DNA from: Verrucomicrobiaceae bacterium
GTDB taxonomy: Bacteria; Verrucomicrobiota; Verrucomicrobiia; Verrucomicrobiales; Verrucomicrobiaceae
Assembly (NCBI GenBank): GCA_947507875.1
Contig: CANNQP010000015.1
Location: 1 to 64,000 of the forward strand
DNA: 64,000 nucleotides
Reading direction: 5' to 3'
Part shown: piece after piece, positions 15,761 to 24,727 of the stretch
Layout: the number at the start of each line of letters is the position of its first letter
How positions within the stretch are numbered: the first letter of the stretch is position 1
Notes under the pieces: model-generated
Told to the model about the DNA's origin: nothing
Database searches by the model: none
Seen by the model: the letters and a program-made list of their open reading frames with translations, nothing else
Made by a program: the position numbers and the translations under genes

Positions 15761-17074
15761 ATGGGTCATCACCACGTCACATTTGAGGATCTCCCGCAGG
15801 GAGGGGAAAAATTCGAGTCTAGCCGAGGAGCAAAGCTCATTAATGCAATGGGAGCTGTTGGCGCCCTTGGTCTTGTGGCTTCTGTTGTTCTTTTTTTGAA
15901 AGAAACAGATACTTTCGCTTATTCTTGGCTCTTTGCGGTCTTCTTTGCCTTCACGATCGTTTGCGGTGGTATCTTTTGGGTCATGCTGCATAACGCCTCA
16001 AACTCCGGTTGGGGGGTTGCGGTTCGACGTCTCTGGGAACAATTGGCCAACTTAATTTTGCCCCTGGCTATTCTTTGCCTCCCTCTTTTGGTTCCATCGG
16101 TGCAAAAGCCACTTTATGAGTGGATGAATCATCACCGCGAGGCTGCACACCACGCCCACGAAGCTGGCACCTCAGTTTATGAGGCTCTGCATCACATGGC
16201 GGAAAACAATAGCCATTTGCATGTCTTGACCGCCAAGTTTGGCTATTTGAATATTTCCGGTTGGTTTAGCTGGTATTCACGATTCGCATTCTACTTCATT
16301 GTTCTCTGGTTTATCGCCAGTAAACTTCGTGGAATGTCAGTGAGGCAAGATGTGGATGGTGATATTAAACACACGGTAAAGGCCAGGCAGTTTGCCTGTG
16401 TTTGGCTGCTTTTCTTTGCGCTTACCGTCACCTTTGCAGCAGTGGATTGGATCCAGACGCTCGATTATGCGTGGTTTTCTACCATGTGGGGAGTGTATAT
16501 CTTCGCTGGGTGTGCATGGTCATCAATGGCGGTTACCATCATGCTCGTCACCTGGCTGCGTTCTTTGGGTTATCTGAATCGAGTGGTATCAGAAGAGCAT
16601 TATCATTTAATGGGTAAATTGCTCTTCGCCTTCACGGTCTTTTGGGCGTACATTGCTTTCTCTCAGTATTTCCTCATTTGGTATGCTAACATCACTGAGG
16701 AAACTCGATATTACCTGACGCGAAATACAGAAGGATGGAGATGGGTTTCTATTTTTATTGTGGTTGGGCACTTCATCGCCCCATTTCTTGCTTTGCTTTC
16801 ACAAGCGAGGAAGAAGAAACCAAGCGTGATGATTGGCATTTGTTTATGGGTTTTGTTCATGCACCTGGTGGATCTTTACTGGAATGTGATACCTGAACGT
16901 GGCCCATCTCTTGGGGTTGGGGTGATTGTTCCGGGTGCCTGGGTGGGCGATATAGTGGCTCTGCTAGCTGTGGTTGGAACCTTGGGGTTCATCTTTCTTC
17001 GTAGCTTGTCGAAATACAGCTTATACCCATGTCGCGATCCCCGTCTCCTTGAGTCAGTGAACGTCGTCAACTAA
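15761..17074 (+). CDS. actF: ACIII NrfD-like membrane subunit ActF
   Basis: 437 aa with about ten membrane segments, the expected size of ActF (quinone-binding subunit 2). Family-typical stretches: HYHLMGKLLFAFTVFWAYIA, QYFLIWYANITEETRYYLTR, IVVGHFIAPF and HLVDLYWNVIP. ActF pairs with ActC in the membrane arm of ACIII and is thought to help in quinol oxidation and possibly proton movement. A His-rich insert near residues 124-160 (HHREAAHHAHEAG) is unusual and could bind metal; that is speculation. Lies 19 bp after actE and 8 bp before the next gene, so one operon. Confidence 0.9.
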   Translation: MGHHHVTFEDLPQGGEKFESSRGAKLINAMGAVGALGLVASVVLFLKETDTFAYSWLFAVFFAFTIVCGGIFWVMLHNASNSGWGVAVRRLWEQLANLILPLAILCLPLLVPSVQKPLYEWMNHHREAAHHAHEAGTSVYEALHHMAENNSHLHVLTAKFGYLNISGWFSWYSRFAFYFIVLWFIASKLRGMSVRQDVDGDIKHTVKARQFACVWLLFFALTVTFAAVDWIQTLDYAWFSTMWGVYIFAGCAWSSMAVTIMLVTWLRSLGYLNRVVSEEHYHLMGKLLFAFTVFWAYIAFSQYFLIWYANITEETRYYLTRNTEGWRWVSIFIVVGHFIAPFLALLSQARKKKPSVMIGICLWVLFMHLVDLYWNVIPERGPSLGVGVIVPGAWVGDIVALLAVVGTLGFIFLRSLSKYSLYPCRDPRLLESVNVVN

Positions 17075-17082
17075 ACCTTACC

Positions 17083-17463
17083 ATGTCATCCGCTGCGACT
17101 GTTACAAAACCTAGCACTCCCTTTCTTTGGGTGTTTGGTGCATTTACCAGCTTTGCTATCCTCCTCGCGTTTTTACTCAATCTGGCTGATCCAGCGCTCT
17201 CTGACCCCAGAGAGTCCGAGAGACTTGCGAACAAAGATGAGATCGCAAAAGCGCAAGCTGACTTGATGGCTAAGCTTGGGGTGAATTCACCTGGAACAAG
17301 GGATCAGATTATCAGCAAAACTGTGGAATATTTCGCATCAAAAAAATCTGCTGCAAGTTCCCAGGTAGTTCCTGGTTCGCCAACACAGTTGAAGCAAATT
17401 TCAACGACGGGCAGTTCCGTTACGGCTGATTCTAAACCCACTGCAGATTCCGTTAAAAACTAA
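17083..17463 (+). CDS. Unknown small membrane-anchored protein in respiratory operon
   Basis: 126 aa. One membrane segment at residues 13-35 (PFLWVFGAFTSFAILLAFLL) is followed by a charged helical stretch and a low-complexity Ser/Thr/Lys-rich tail. No heme or metal motif is present. It is tightly packed between actF (8 bp) and the cbb3-like subunit I (15 bp), so it is almost certainly co-transcribed. A single helix plus a soluble tail suggests an assembly or small accessory subunit like CcoQ, but I recognise no homology. Confidence 0.65.
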   Translation: MSSAATVTKPSTPFLWVFGAFTSFAILLAFLLNLADPALSDPRESERLANKDEIAKAQADLMAKLGVNSPGTRDQIISKTVEYFASKKSAASSQVVPGSPTQLKQISTTGSSVTADSKPTADSVKN

Positions 17464-17478
17464 GGACGTCATCCTTTC

Positions 17479-18963
17479 ATGATGCAGACTCATTCAATAC
17501 CCTCAGAAACCGATAGCCAGGCTGACAACACTCGTCGTGCTGCTATTGATAAGTCTGTCAAAGGTCCAGTGCTGTTCCTTTTCTTGAATGCAGCATTTTG
17601 GTTAATGGCATCGACCATTTTAGGTGTCCTTGCTGCGGTTAAGCTTTTTTCCCCATCCTTTTTGGGTGATTGTTCCCTACTGAACTTCGGCAGACTGCAA
17701 CCTGCCCATCTGAACGCATTGGTTTATGGATGGGGCATACAAGCAGGGCTTGGTGTCATGCTTTGGATCATGGCACGCCGTTCAGGGCAAGAATTGAAAA
17801 GTGGTCGTAGTTTGCTTTACGTTGCAGGCGTCTTTTGGAACATTGCAGTTACGCTCGGTCTCATTGGCATAGTAACAGGCGGAAGCACCTCAATGCAGTG
17901 GCTAGAGATGCCAAAATGGACTTGGCCAATTTTGTTGTTGTCTTTTCTGATATATGCATGGCCGATGGTAATCATGTTTGGACGTGCATTCAGGCCTGAA
18001 GGTTTTATGGTGAGCACATGGTACATCTTAGGTGCCTGCTTTTGGTTTCCTTGGATATATTTAACCGCGAATGTATGCCTTAATTGCGTGCCTTCGCTTG
18101 GAGCGCTAGCTGCTGGTATTAATGCATGGTTTGTGCATGGATTGATTTTTCTTTTCTTCGCTCCAGTTGCTATTGGTTCTGCTTATTATTTCATCCCGAA
18201 GATCACGGGGAAGCCAATCGCAAGTGCCGACTTATCGAAATTGGGATTTTGGAGTCTCGCGATTCTCTCAGGTTGGACCGGTATGCAAGCTTACATGGGG
18301 GGGCCACTGCCAGCCTGGATGCCTTCCATTGGAGCGTTCACGGGCACCCTTTTACTTTTACCTGTTGGTGTGGTTGGACTGAATCACCATCTCACGACAC
18401 TAGGCAGGCATGATCTAGTCGCTAGCTCTCCAACTCTAAGATTTACTTTCCTTGGGTCGGTGTTTTTTCCCGTAACAGGAGTTATTTTAGCGCTACTATC
18501 GAACTACAGCATCGGCGTTACTCTGCAATTCACTCACGCAACGTATGGCTTCCAAATCGTTTCGGTGTATGGTTTCTTCAGCATGTGTGTTTTTGGTGCA
18601 ATATATTACATTGTTCCGAGACTAACTGGATGCGAATGGCTAAGTGTTAGGTTGATACGAAACCATTTTTGGTTCTCGACATATGGTATCGCAGCCATCG
18701 TGGTGACTAGTCTTGTGGCAGGAATTCAGCAGGGTGCTGATTTGAATAATCCCGAGATGTGGGATCAAGACTTTATGCAGCTCTCCATGAATGCTCGGCC
18801 ATACATGGTTGCTCGTGCTTTAGCATGGGGACTGATCACCTGGTCAAATCTATGGTTCCTTATCCACCTTATTCTCATGGTGGCTGGCCTTGGACGTCGT
18901 AGTTCAGCTCCAACTTTACTGCATACCTCTCACGATGACACCCCTCACGCCGTTCACGCATGA
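17479..18963 (+). CDS. cbb3-oxidase subunit-I-like protein lacking catalytic ligands
   Basis: 494 aa, ~12 membrane segments. The framework matches CcoN: GRLQPAHLNALVYG, IGSAYYFIPKITGKP, CVFGAIYYIVPRLTG. Residues compared by eye with CcoN of Pseudomonas stutzeri: the TM2 heme b His is kept (H77) and the TM6 CuB His is kept (H220). The TM7 His-His pair is Gln270-Ala271, the cross-linked Tyr is Ser264, and the TM10 His-x-His aligns with Phe358-Gln-Ile360; the nearest His is H353. With CuB and heme b3 ligands gone it should not reduce oxygen or NO. Its O- and P-like partners follow directly. A non-catalytic scaffold or electron-transfer subunit is the best inference. Confidence 0.85.
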   Translation: MMQTHSIPSETDSQADNTRRAAIDKSVKGPVLFLFLNAAFWLMASTILGVLAAVKLFSPSFLGDCSLLNFGRLQPAHLNALVYGWGIQAGLGVMLWIMARRSGQELKSGRSLLYVAGVFWNIAVTLGLIGIVTGGSTSMQWLEMPKWTWPILLLSFLIYAWPMVIMFGRAFRPEGFMVSTWYILGACFWFPWIYLTANVCLNCVPSLGALAAGINAWFVHGLIFLFFAPVAIGSAYYFIPKITGKPIASADLSKLGFWSLAILSGWTGMQAYMGGPLPAWMPSIGAFTGTLLLLPVGVVGLNHHLTTLGRHDLVASSPTLRFTFLGSVFFPVTGVILALLSNYSIGVTLQFTHATYGFQIVSVYGFFSMCVFGAIYYIVPRLTGCEWLSVRLIRNHFWFSTYGIAAIVVTSLVAGIQQGADLNNPEMWDQDFMQLSMNARPYMVARALAWGLITWSNLWFLIHLILMVAGLGRRSSAPTLLHTSHDDTPHAVHA

Positions 18964-19631
18964 GTAACTTCCGCACATTCATACTTGGATTAATCGCATC
19001 CTTCGGTCTTCCGTGGCTCTTTTTGATCGTTATTCCGGTGATCAAATACCAGGAATTGACATCATTGCCTTATGATAAGGATCGAGATGGAGTGGAAGGC
19101 TACTATCCCCCAGCGACAGTCCATGGCCAGGGTCAACTTGTCTACATAAGAGAAGGTTGCGTTCAATGTCATACTCAAATGATTCGTCCAACCCAGCTAG
19201 CACTCGATGGCTGGCGGAAAGGCTGGGGCCAAGACCAAGAGGCTAGGCCGTCAACACCAGTGCGTTCCAACAATCTACGTGACTACTTTGGAGAAAAATA
19301 TGCACCTCTTGGAATGGTGCGAAGTGGTCCTGATTTAGCCAATTATGGCTGGAGAGCCCCAGAGCGCTCCGTCATACATCAAATGTTGTATGCACCTCGA
19401 ACTCTCCATGACTGGTCAAATATGCCTGCTTACAGACATCTCTATAAGCAAAGAGAAAGACAGGGGCCAGAGTCTTCAAATGCTGTCAAAGTGTCCACAA
19501 AGGGTGACTCAAGATATGAAGTTGTTCCCACGGCCGAGGCAGAAGCTCTCGTTGACTATTTGTTGTCTCTTAAAAAGGATTATCTAGTGCCGGGAACCGC
19601 AGTGGCGGATAGCGCACCTGGGAAAAAATAA
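18960..19631 (+). CDS. CcoO-like monoheme cytochrome c subunit
   Basis: 223 aa. An N-terminal anchor (ILGLIASFGLPWLFLIVIPV) precedes a periplasmic cytochrome c domain. The heme site is EGCVQCHTQMIRP (C67-H71), and CQMIRP-type context is diagnostic for CcoO of cbb3 oxidases. SNMPAYRHLY matches the CcoO region supplying the axial Met. It overlaps the preceding gene by 4 bp (ATGA), indicating translational coupling. So the redox-active O subunit is intact even though its N-like partner has lost its active site. Confidence 0.88.
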   Translation: MSNFRTFILGLIASFGLPWLFLIVIPVIKYQELTSLPYDKDRDGVEGYYPPATVHGQGQLVYIREGCVQCHTQMIRPTQLALDGWRKGWGQDQEARPSTPVRSNNLRDYFGEKYAPLGMVRSGPDLANYGWRAPERSVIHQMLYAPRTLHDWSNMPAYRHLYKQRERQGPESSNAVKVSTKGDSRYEVVPTAEAEALVDYLLSLKKDYLVPGTAVADSAPGKK

Positions 19632-19645
19632 GTTCTGATTGCTTA

Positions 19646-20365
19646 ATGAGTGCAAATTCATCAAACCTTAATCAAGATACCATCGATCTTGATCGACTGC
19701 ACGCGGCTGTGAAGCGCGAAAAACAGGATCTGCAACCAGGCGCAGAGCCAGTTCCTATGTGGGTCATTTTTTTGGCAATGGTTGTTGCAGTCATCGCAGG
19801 TGGACAATTAGGCATGATGACGGGCGGATGGAAATTTGAAACAGCCAATCCATTTTTAGCCTCTACACCCCTTGACCCGAGGCCTGGATCTGGTGCTGAT
19901 GCACAAACTGCTGATCCTTTTCAAACAGCCATGAAAAAAGGTTCATCGGGCTATGCTGTTTGTGGTGGGTGTCACCAAGGCAATGGACTGGGTATCCCTG
20001 GACAATTTCCTCCTCTTGCTGGTTCGGAATGGGTCATGGGTGGCACTGAACGACTAATTCGTGTCGTCCAGCATGGGCTGGTTGGAGCCATTACAGTGAA
20101 AGGGCAAGGTTACAATACTCCAGGTGGCATGCAGGCATTTGGTGCTGCGATGTCATCTACAGACTTAGCCAATGTCTTGACATATATTCGGAATTCTTGG
20201 GGAAATGAGGCCACCATGATAACAAAAGAGATGGTTGAAAAAGTCCGTTCCGAAGAAAAAAGATCTCAGCAATGGACCGAAAGTGAACTTGCTCCTTTTG
20301 CCGAGAAAAATGTGCCAGGAGAAATACCTGCCGGTCCTGGTGCAACCGTGAAACCCTCAGTTTAA
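19646..20365 (+). CDS. CcoP-like membrane-anchored monoheme cytochrome c
   Basis: 239 aa. One membrane segment at residues ~37-60 (PMWVIFLAMVVAVIAGGQLG) is followed by a single cytochrome c domain with CGGCHQGNGLG (C106-H110). GGMQAFGAAMSSTDLANVLTYIRNSWG is the distal Met region and last helix. True CcoP usually carries two hemes; this one has one, so the name is by position and architecture. Starts 14 bp after the CcoO-like gene. It probably passes electrons on toward the A-type oxidase encoded next. A 183-bp gap without recognisable signals (20366-20548) follows. Confidence 0.82.
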   Translation: MSANSSNLNQDTIDLDRLHAAVKREKQDLQPGAEPVPMWVIFLAMVVAVIAGGQLGMMTGGWKFETANPFLASTPLDPRPGSGADAQTADPFQTAMKKGSSGYAVCGGCHQGNGLGIPGQFPPLAGSEWVMGGTERLIRVVQHGLVGAITVKGQGYNTPGGMQAFGAAMSSTDLANVLTYIRNSWGNEATMITKEMVEKVRSEEKRSQQWTESELAPFAEKNVPGEIPAGPGATVKPSV

Positions 20366-20548
20366 CAGAAGTCGCTATCGCAAGTGAGATCATGTCATTC
20401 CGAGGCTACACTCACTAACTGTCCACAAGCCGCATCCTAAAACCAAATCGTCTAAACAAAGCTACTTATCCCTCAGGAAGATTTTTTTATTTCTGAACTT
20501 AGACACGACGTTGTTTAGCCTGATTAGTTCATCCTTCATTGTTCATTC

Positions 20549-22492
20549 ATGAGCGCTGCCCACACCCAAAATAATGATCATGGCCATGATCATCATGAGC
20601 CTGGATTCATTGGAAAATACGTGTTTTCCACTGACCACAAAGTTATTGGGATTCAATATGCCATAACAGGCTTACTTTTCCTTTTGTTTGGGTTCTTTCT
20701 AATGCTTCTCATGAGGTGGAGCATTGCTTACCCCGGACAGCCAATTCCTGGTTTCGATCTTGTTTCGAAAGTTCCGGTTCTGGGTTGGCTCTTCAATGAA
20801 ATGATTGGTCGATGGGCTCCCGGTGGCGTTGTAAACGGTGAGCTCTACAACATGCTTGGAGCAATGCATGGAACGATCATGGTCTTTCTTGGGATCGTTC
20901 CCCTTGGCTTTGCAGGGTTCGTCAATTTCGTGATGCCCTTGCAAATTGGCACGATCGATATGGCTTTTCCTCGATTGAACATGTGGAGCTACTGGCTCTT
21001 CTTTGTGAGTGGTGTTGGCATGTTGGCAAGTTTCTTTCTTGGCACGGGTTCGGTGCAAACGGGCTGGACGATGTATTCGCCGCTAGCAAGCACCACGGGT
21101 CTGGCCGTAACCAATGTATGGATGCATGGTCATACTTGGTGGTTGCTCAGTATGGTGTTTAACATCTCAGCTTCTTTGCTCGGCTCCGTTAATGTAATAA
21201 CCACGTTGATTAACTTGCGTGCGAAGGGGCTGACATGGATGAGGATGCCGTTTTTCTGCTGGGCTATGTTCATTGTCGCATTCTTGCTTCTTTTGGCATT
21301 CCCCCCTCTTGAAGTCGCCGCTTTACTACAGTTTTCAGACCGTGTTTTTGGTTCCAGCTTCTTCCTTCCTACGGGCTTGATGGAAGGGGGACAACATTTG
21401 GACATTTCAGGTGGTGGTTCACCACTGCTGTATCAGCATTTATTTTGGTTTCTGGCGCACCCTGAAGTGTATGTTCTCATTCTTCCCGCTTTTGCTATTC
21501 TAGCAGAAGTCATTCCTGCAAATACCCGCCGGCCACTATGGGGCTATAAGGCAATGGTCTATGCAGGGTTAACGCTCGGGTTCCTTAGCTTCTTGGTGTG
21601 GGCTCACCACATGTATCTCACAGGGATGGGAACCATGATGTCCACGTACTTTCAAATCACCACAGTCTTAATTTCTGTTCCCTCGGTTATCCTTCTCACT
21701 GGTTTAATGATATCACTCTATGGAGGTTCCATCCGTTTCACACCACAGATGCTGTTTGCTTCTGCCTTTTTGCCCATGTTTGGCATTGGCGGTTTAACAG
21801 GATTGCCGTTGGCGTTTACGTTTATTGATTTAGCTCTCCACGATACGTACTATGTTATTGGACACTTCCATTACGTAGTCGCTCCAGGCACTATTTTTGC
21901 TCTCTTCGCAGGGGTCTATCATTGGTATCCTAAGGCGACTGGACGTGTTATGAATGATTTCCTGGGCAAGCTTCATTTCTGGCCTTCGCTGGTGGGTATG
22001 AACTTGATTTTCGCTCCAATGTTTATTCAGGGAATGGGTGGTTTTCACCGTCGCTGGTATGATGGCGGCAAATACTTTGAACAGACTCACTCGGCCTCAA
22101 ATTGGTTTACAGAGCTAACATCTAAGTTCTTTGGTTTATTCGGCATGGATGTGCCTAACAATCTTCTAGGACTAAATGTGCTGATGACCTTTGGTGCAGT
22201 GATTTTGATGTTGGGCCAAGTTCCATTTATCTTGAACTTCTGGCTATCAGTTAAAGGAGGCAAAAAGGTCAAAAACGATAATCCTTGGGACTGCACGACA
22301 CTCGAGTGGGCTACTCCAACACCACCGCCTCACGGTAATTTCACATTTGATATCGTTGCAGTGAGAGGCCCTTATGAATACAGTGTTCCAGGCATGAAAC
22401 AGGATTATTTCCCGCAATGGGAGTCCGAACCCGGTAAAGCTGCTGAGCCTGCTTCAGTGAATACCAAGGTCGTTCCTACTCCGCATCACTGA
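20549..22492 (+). CDS. ctaD: A-type cytochrome c oxidase subunit I
   Basis: 647 aa. This is the catalytic heme a/a3-CuB subunit that reduces oxygen to water and pumps protons. All key residues are visible: [11 protein letters not shown] (CuB His, the Glu of the D-channel end and the cross-linked Tyr), [11 protein letters not shown] (CuB His pair) and [11 protein letters not shown] (heme a3 and heme a His). About 12-14 membrane segments. The N-terminus is His-rich ([15 protein letters not shown]). The presence of HPEVY groups it with A1-type oxidases. It contrasts sharply with the ligand-poor cbb3-like protein upstream. Confidence 0.96.
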   Translation: MSAAHTQNNDHGHDHHEPGFIGKYVFSTDHKVIGIQYAITGLLFLLFGFFLMLLMRWSIAYPGQPIPGFDLVSKVPVLGWLFNEMIGRWAPGGVVNGELYNMLGAMHGTIMVFLGIVPLGFAGFVNFVMPLQIGTIDMAFPRLNMWSYWLFFVSGVGMLASFFLGTGSVQTGWTMYSPLASTTGLAVTNVWMHGHTWWLLSMVFNISASLLGSVNVITTLINLRAKGLTWMRMPFFCWAMFIVAFLLLLAFPPLEVAALLQFSDRVFGSSFFLPTGLMEGGQHLDISGGGSPLLYQHLFWFLAHPEVYVLILPAFAILAEVIPANTRRPLWGYKAMVYAGLTLGFLSFLVWAHHMYLTGMGTMMSTYFQITTVLISVPSVILLTGLMISLYGGSIRFTPQMLFASAFLPMFGIGGLTGLPLAFTFIDLALHDTYYVIGHFHYVVAPGTIFALFAGVYHWYPKATGRVMNDFLGKLHFWPSLVGMNLIFAPMFIQGMGGFHRRWYDGGKYFEQTHSASNWFTELTSKFFGLFGMDVPNNLLGLNVLMTFGAVILMLGQVPFILNFWLSVKGGKKVKNDNPWDCTTLEWATPTPPPHGNFTFDIVAVRGPYEYSVPGMKQDYFPQWESEPGKAAEPASVNTKVVPTPHH

Positions 22493-22533
22493 GCTCTTCC
22501 GCTACTCGGAGAACCATCCTAAAGCACACTTCA

Positions 22534-23934
22534 ATGGACATTCCTTATACAGTAACAGCTCGTCCTGACACAGGACTCTACAATGCAAAGGTTGGGATAT
22601 GGCTCTTCCTTGCTTCCGAGGTAATGCTGTTTGGTGGTTTATTCAGTTCATATATATTCCTTCGAGTTGGTGCAGACTATCCATGGCCTGTGCATGAACT
22701 TGGGGTGACGCTCGGCTTTATTAATACCCTAGTCCTCATCTTCTCTTCGGTTACGGTGTTGCTTGCCTGGGCTAATCTAAAGCTTAGGAATATAGCCAAA
22801 TATAAGTTGTATTTGTTCATTACGATTCTCTGCGCTGGAACATTCATGGTCATCAAGTCCATTGAATATCGAGCCAAATTTAAACACTATTCGGTAACAT
22901 TAACGGATGGAACGATCCTAACAGGACATCTGCCTCACGGTTACACCATTGAATTCGGTGAAGTGAAGAGTTTGTCTTTAACAGTAGCGGGAAAAACCGC
23001 AGCAATAGACGCTGATCCAGTTCGGCATGTAGTTCCTTGGATCAAAGGTGAATTACCAAAATTCAAAACGGAATCTGGTAATTTAATATCTTTGGATGCT
23101 ACCTCGTTTCAGCAGCTTAAAAATGAAGCTAAACAAAAAGCGACCGAAAAAGCGAAAAATGATGGTCTGAAGGAGATACCCAATTGGACGATCAAACTCG
23201 TGCCTGAGAAGTCACTAACGTTTGTTTTACCTCCATCCCAGCTTCTATCGAGGCCTCAGCCAGGCGCTACGGCGATCTCTTTCAGAGATGGCACGACGGC
23301 TGAGGGTATTATGATCAACGATAAGATGATACTTGAAGCTGATGCGGTGGATTTGAGAGCAACACCCGATAAAGTAAAATCAATTGCTTGGAATGAGCAT
23401 TATCTCGGAAGCGCATGGAAGAAGGTTTTCATCGAAAAAAGAGATCATGCTATCGCTGAATTCAATGAGAGATACAGCGATGGGAAGGGTGGGACAACTA
23501 GAGACCCTTCCAAGAGTGCTACGCATCAAAAGCACATGTTTTACTTCAAACTTGATGCTGAAGATCATGATAAGACGGACTCACATACAGGTTCGCCTCA
23601 CAAGGCTGAGGCATCAGTTCCTAGTCATGACGCAGAGGCAAACTCTGGTCACCAACATCCTACCGTTGTTCTAGATAGAAAAGATATACAGTTCTTCTCT
23701 AATTTTACTCCAAAGCTAAATAGTTATTACGCGATCTATTTCACGCTTACAGGCTTACATGGACTGCATGTGATCGCAGGAGCCTTGGTTCTCGCTTACT
23801 TCTTGTTCTGTAATAACAAGATGATGCGCGATGATCCTGAGCGTCTGGCGAACAGGGTCGAAGTCGGCGGACTCTTCTGGCACTTTGTTGATCTTGTCTG
23901 GATCTTCCTCTTTCCTCTCCTTTATCTGCTTTGA
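22534..23934 (+). CDS. ctaE: Cytochrome c oxidase subunit III with large soluble insertion
   Basis: 466 aa, against about 200-270 for usual subunit III. Residues 1-116 hold the first helices, including [20 protein letters not shown] and [10 protein letters not shown]. The last 70 residues hold [20 protein letters not shown] and the C-terminal [19 protein letters not shown]. Between them lies an insertion of ~280 residues (117-395). It is hydrophilic and Lys/Asp-rich, with two similar blocks ([11 protein letters not shown] and [11 protein letters not shown]) and a His-rich end. The DNA of the insertion is strikingly AT-rich. The insertion replaces a short inter-helix loop and would be a soluble domain. 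No frameshift is needed; the frame is continuous. Confidence 0.9.
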   Translation: MDIPYTVTARPDTGLYNAKVGIWLFLASEVMLFGGLFSSYIFLRVGADYPWPVHELGVTLGFINTLVLIFSSVTVLLAWANLKLRNIAKYKLYLFITILCAGTFMVIKSIEYRAKFKHYSVTLTDGTILTGHLPHGYTIEFGEVKSLSLTVAGKTAAIDADPVRHVVPWIKGELPKFKTESGNLISLDATSFQQLKNEAKQKATEKAKNDGLKEIPNWTIKLVPEKSLTFVLPPSQLLSRPQPGATAISFRDGTTAEGIMINDKMILEADAVDLRATPDKVKSIAWNEHYLGSAWKKVFIEKRDHAIAEFNERYSDGKGGTTRDPSKSATHQKHMFYFKLDAEDHDKTDSHTGSPHKAEASVPSHDAEANSGHQHPTVVLDRKDIQFFSNFTPKLNSYYAIYFTLTGLHGLHVIAGALVLAYFLFCNNKMMRDDPERLANRVEVGGLFWHFVDLVWIFLFPLLYLL

Positions 23935-23981
23935 GGTATCGTTTGTAGTGTGTGATTTAAACTAACTTCAATGAATTAAGT

Positions 23982-24293
23982 ATGGCTGATAATCCTGAAG
24001 CAATTTACGGTGCGATACGAAAGATTAAACTCATCGGTTGGCTTTTGGCCGTTTTCACGGTGATAACGGTTGCTTTATCGTATGTGGAATTAGCCTCGCA
24101 TTCCTGGAATATCATCGTGGGTATGATTGTAGCCACATTCAAGGCAAGCCTGGTGGCATTGATATTCATGCATCTCAATCACGAAGCGAAGCTGGTTTAC
24201 AAAATCTTGGCTTTTACCGTGGCATTTGCGTTGGCGTTATTCATTTTGTTCTACTTCAGTAACACAGACCCTCTTGTGTATAAGGACTTTTGA
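23982..24293 (+). CDS. Prokaryotic cytochrome c oxidase subunit IV-type protein
   Basis: 103 aa with three membrane segments (LIGWLLAVFTVITVALSYV; IIVGMIVATFKASLVALIFM; ILAFTVAFALALFILFYF). The middle helix pattern KASLVALIFMHLNHE is typical of the COX4_pro / caa3-type subunit IV family, which packs against the oxidase core and helps assembly. It lies 47 bp after subunit III and 11 bp before the next small gene, in the same operon. Confidence 0.85.
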   Translation: MADNPEAIYGAIRKIKLIGWLLAVFTVITVALSYVELASHSWNIIVGMIVATFKASLVALIFMHLNHEAKLVYKILAFTVAFALALFILFYFSNTDPLVYKDF

Positions 24294-24304
24294 TCTAAGG
24301 AAAG

Positions 24305-24511
24305 ATGAGCCTGAAGCATTTCCATTACGTCTTTCTTTTTTTTGCGGTTCTCTGTGACGGCGGTTTTTGGTTGTGGACTAGATTATCGCCTGAAAAAGCG
24401 GTGGAGCTCAATATTGTCACCACTGGACAACTGGCCGGCTGGACAACCCTTCTTCTACTAGTCTATTCAGCATGGTACTTATTCAAAAAGTCTGGCAAAA
24501 TTATCATATAG
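24305..24511 (+). CDS. Small two-helix membrane protein in oxidase operon
   Basis: 68 aa with two membrane segments (about residues 8-24 and 42-60) and a basic C-terminus (FKKSGKIII). I do not recognise the family. It is packed between the subunit IV gene and a second tiny membrane gene, so an accessory or assembly role in the oxidase is likely by position alone. Confidence 0.6.
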   Translation: MSLKHFHYVFLFFAVLCDGGFWLWTRLSPEKAVELNIVTTGQLAGWTTLLLLVYSAWYLFKKSGKIII

Positions 24512-24522
24512 ATTTTGAGACA

Positions 24523-24699
24523 ATGATACTAGCATGCGCAACCTGCAAGGCTGATCCAAATAGCGTTATTGCACAAGCCCAAGACCTGGCTGTTCTTGTG
24601 ATGATCGCTTTCTTGATGGTTGGCCTGGGGTGTGTCGCCCTAATCGTTTATAATTTTGTGAGGAAGCAGAGACTATTTTCAGAGACGACTGCAGTTTGA
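24523..24699 (+). CDS. Tiny membrane protein with CATC motif in oxidase operon
   Basis: 58 aa from the ATG at 24523; the frame extends upstream to 24472 but would overlap the previous gene. The N-terminus MILACATCKADPNS has a Cys-x-x-Cys pair, followed by one membrane helix (LAVLVMIAFLMVGLGCVALIV) and a basic end. A Cys pair next to a single helix could bind copper or heme, or take part in thiol exchange during CuA assembly; this is speculation. It begins 11 bp after the preceding gene and ends 28 bp before subunit II. Confidence 0.6.
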   Translation: MILACATCKADPNSVIAQAQDLAVLVMIAFLMVGLGCVALIVYNFVRKQRLFSETTAV

Positions 24700-24727
24700 T
24701 TCATTTTCAATAGAACCACGATCATCT

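Noticed and set aside
17479..20365. Reading the cluster as a functional cbb3 oxidase
   Set aside because: The subunit-I-like protein lacks CuB and heme b3 ligands, so naming it a terminal oxidase would be misleading.
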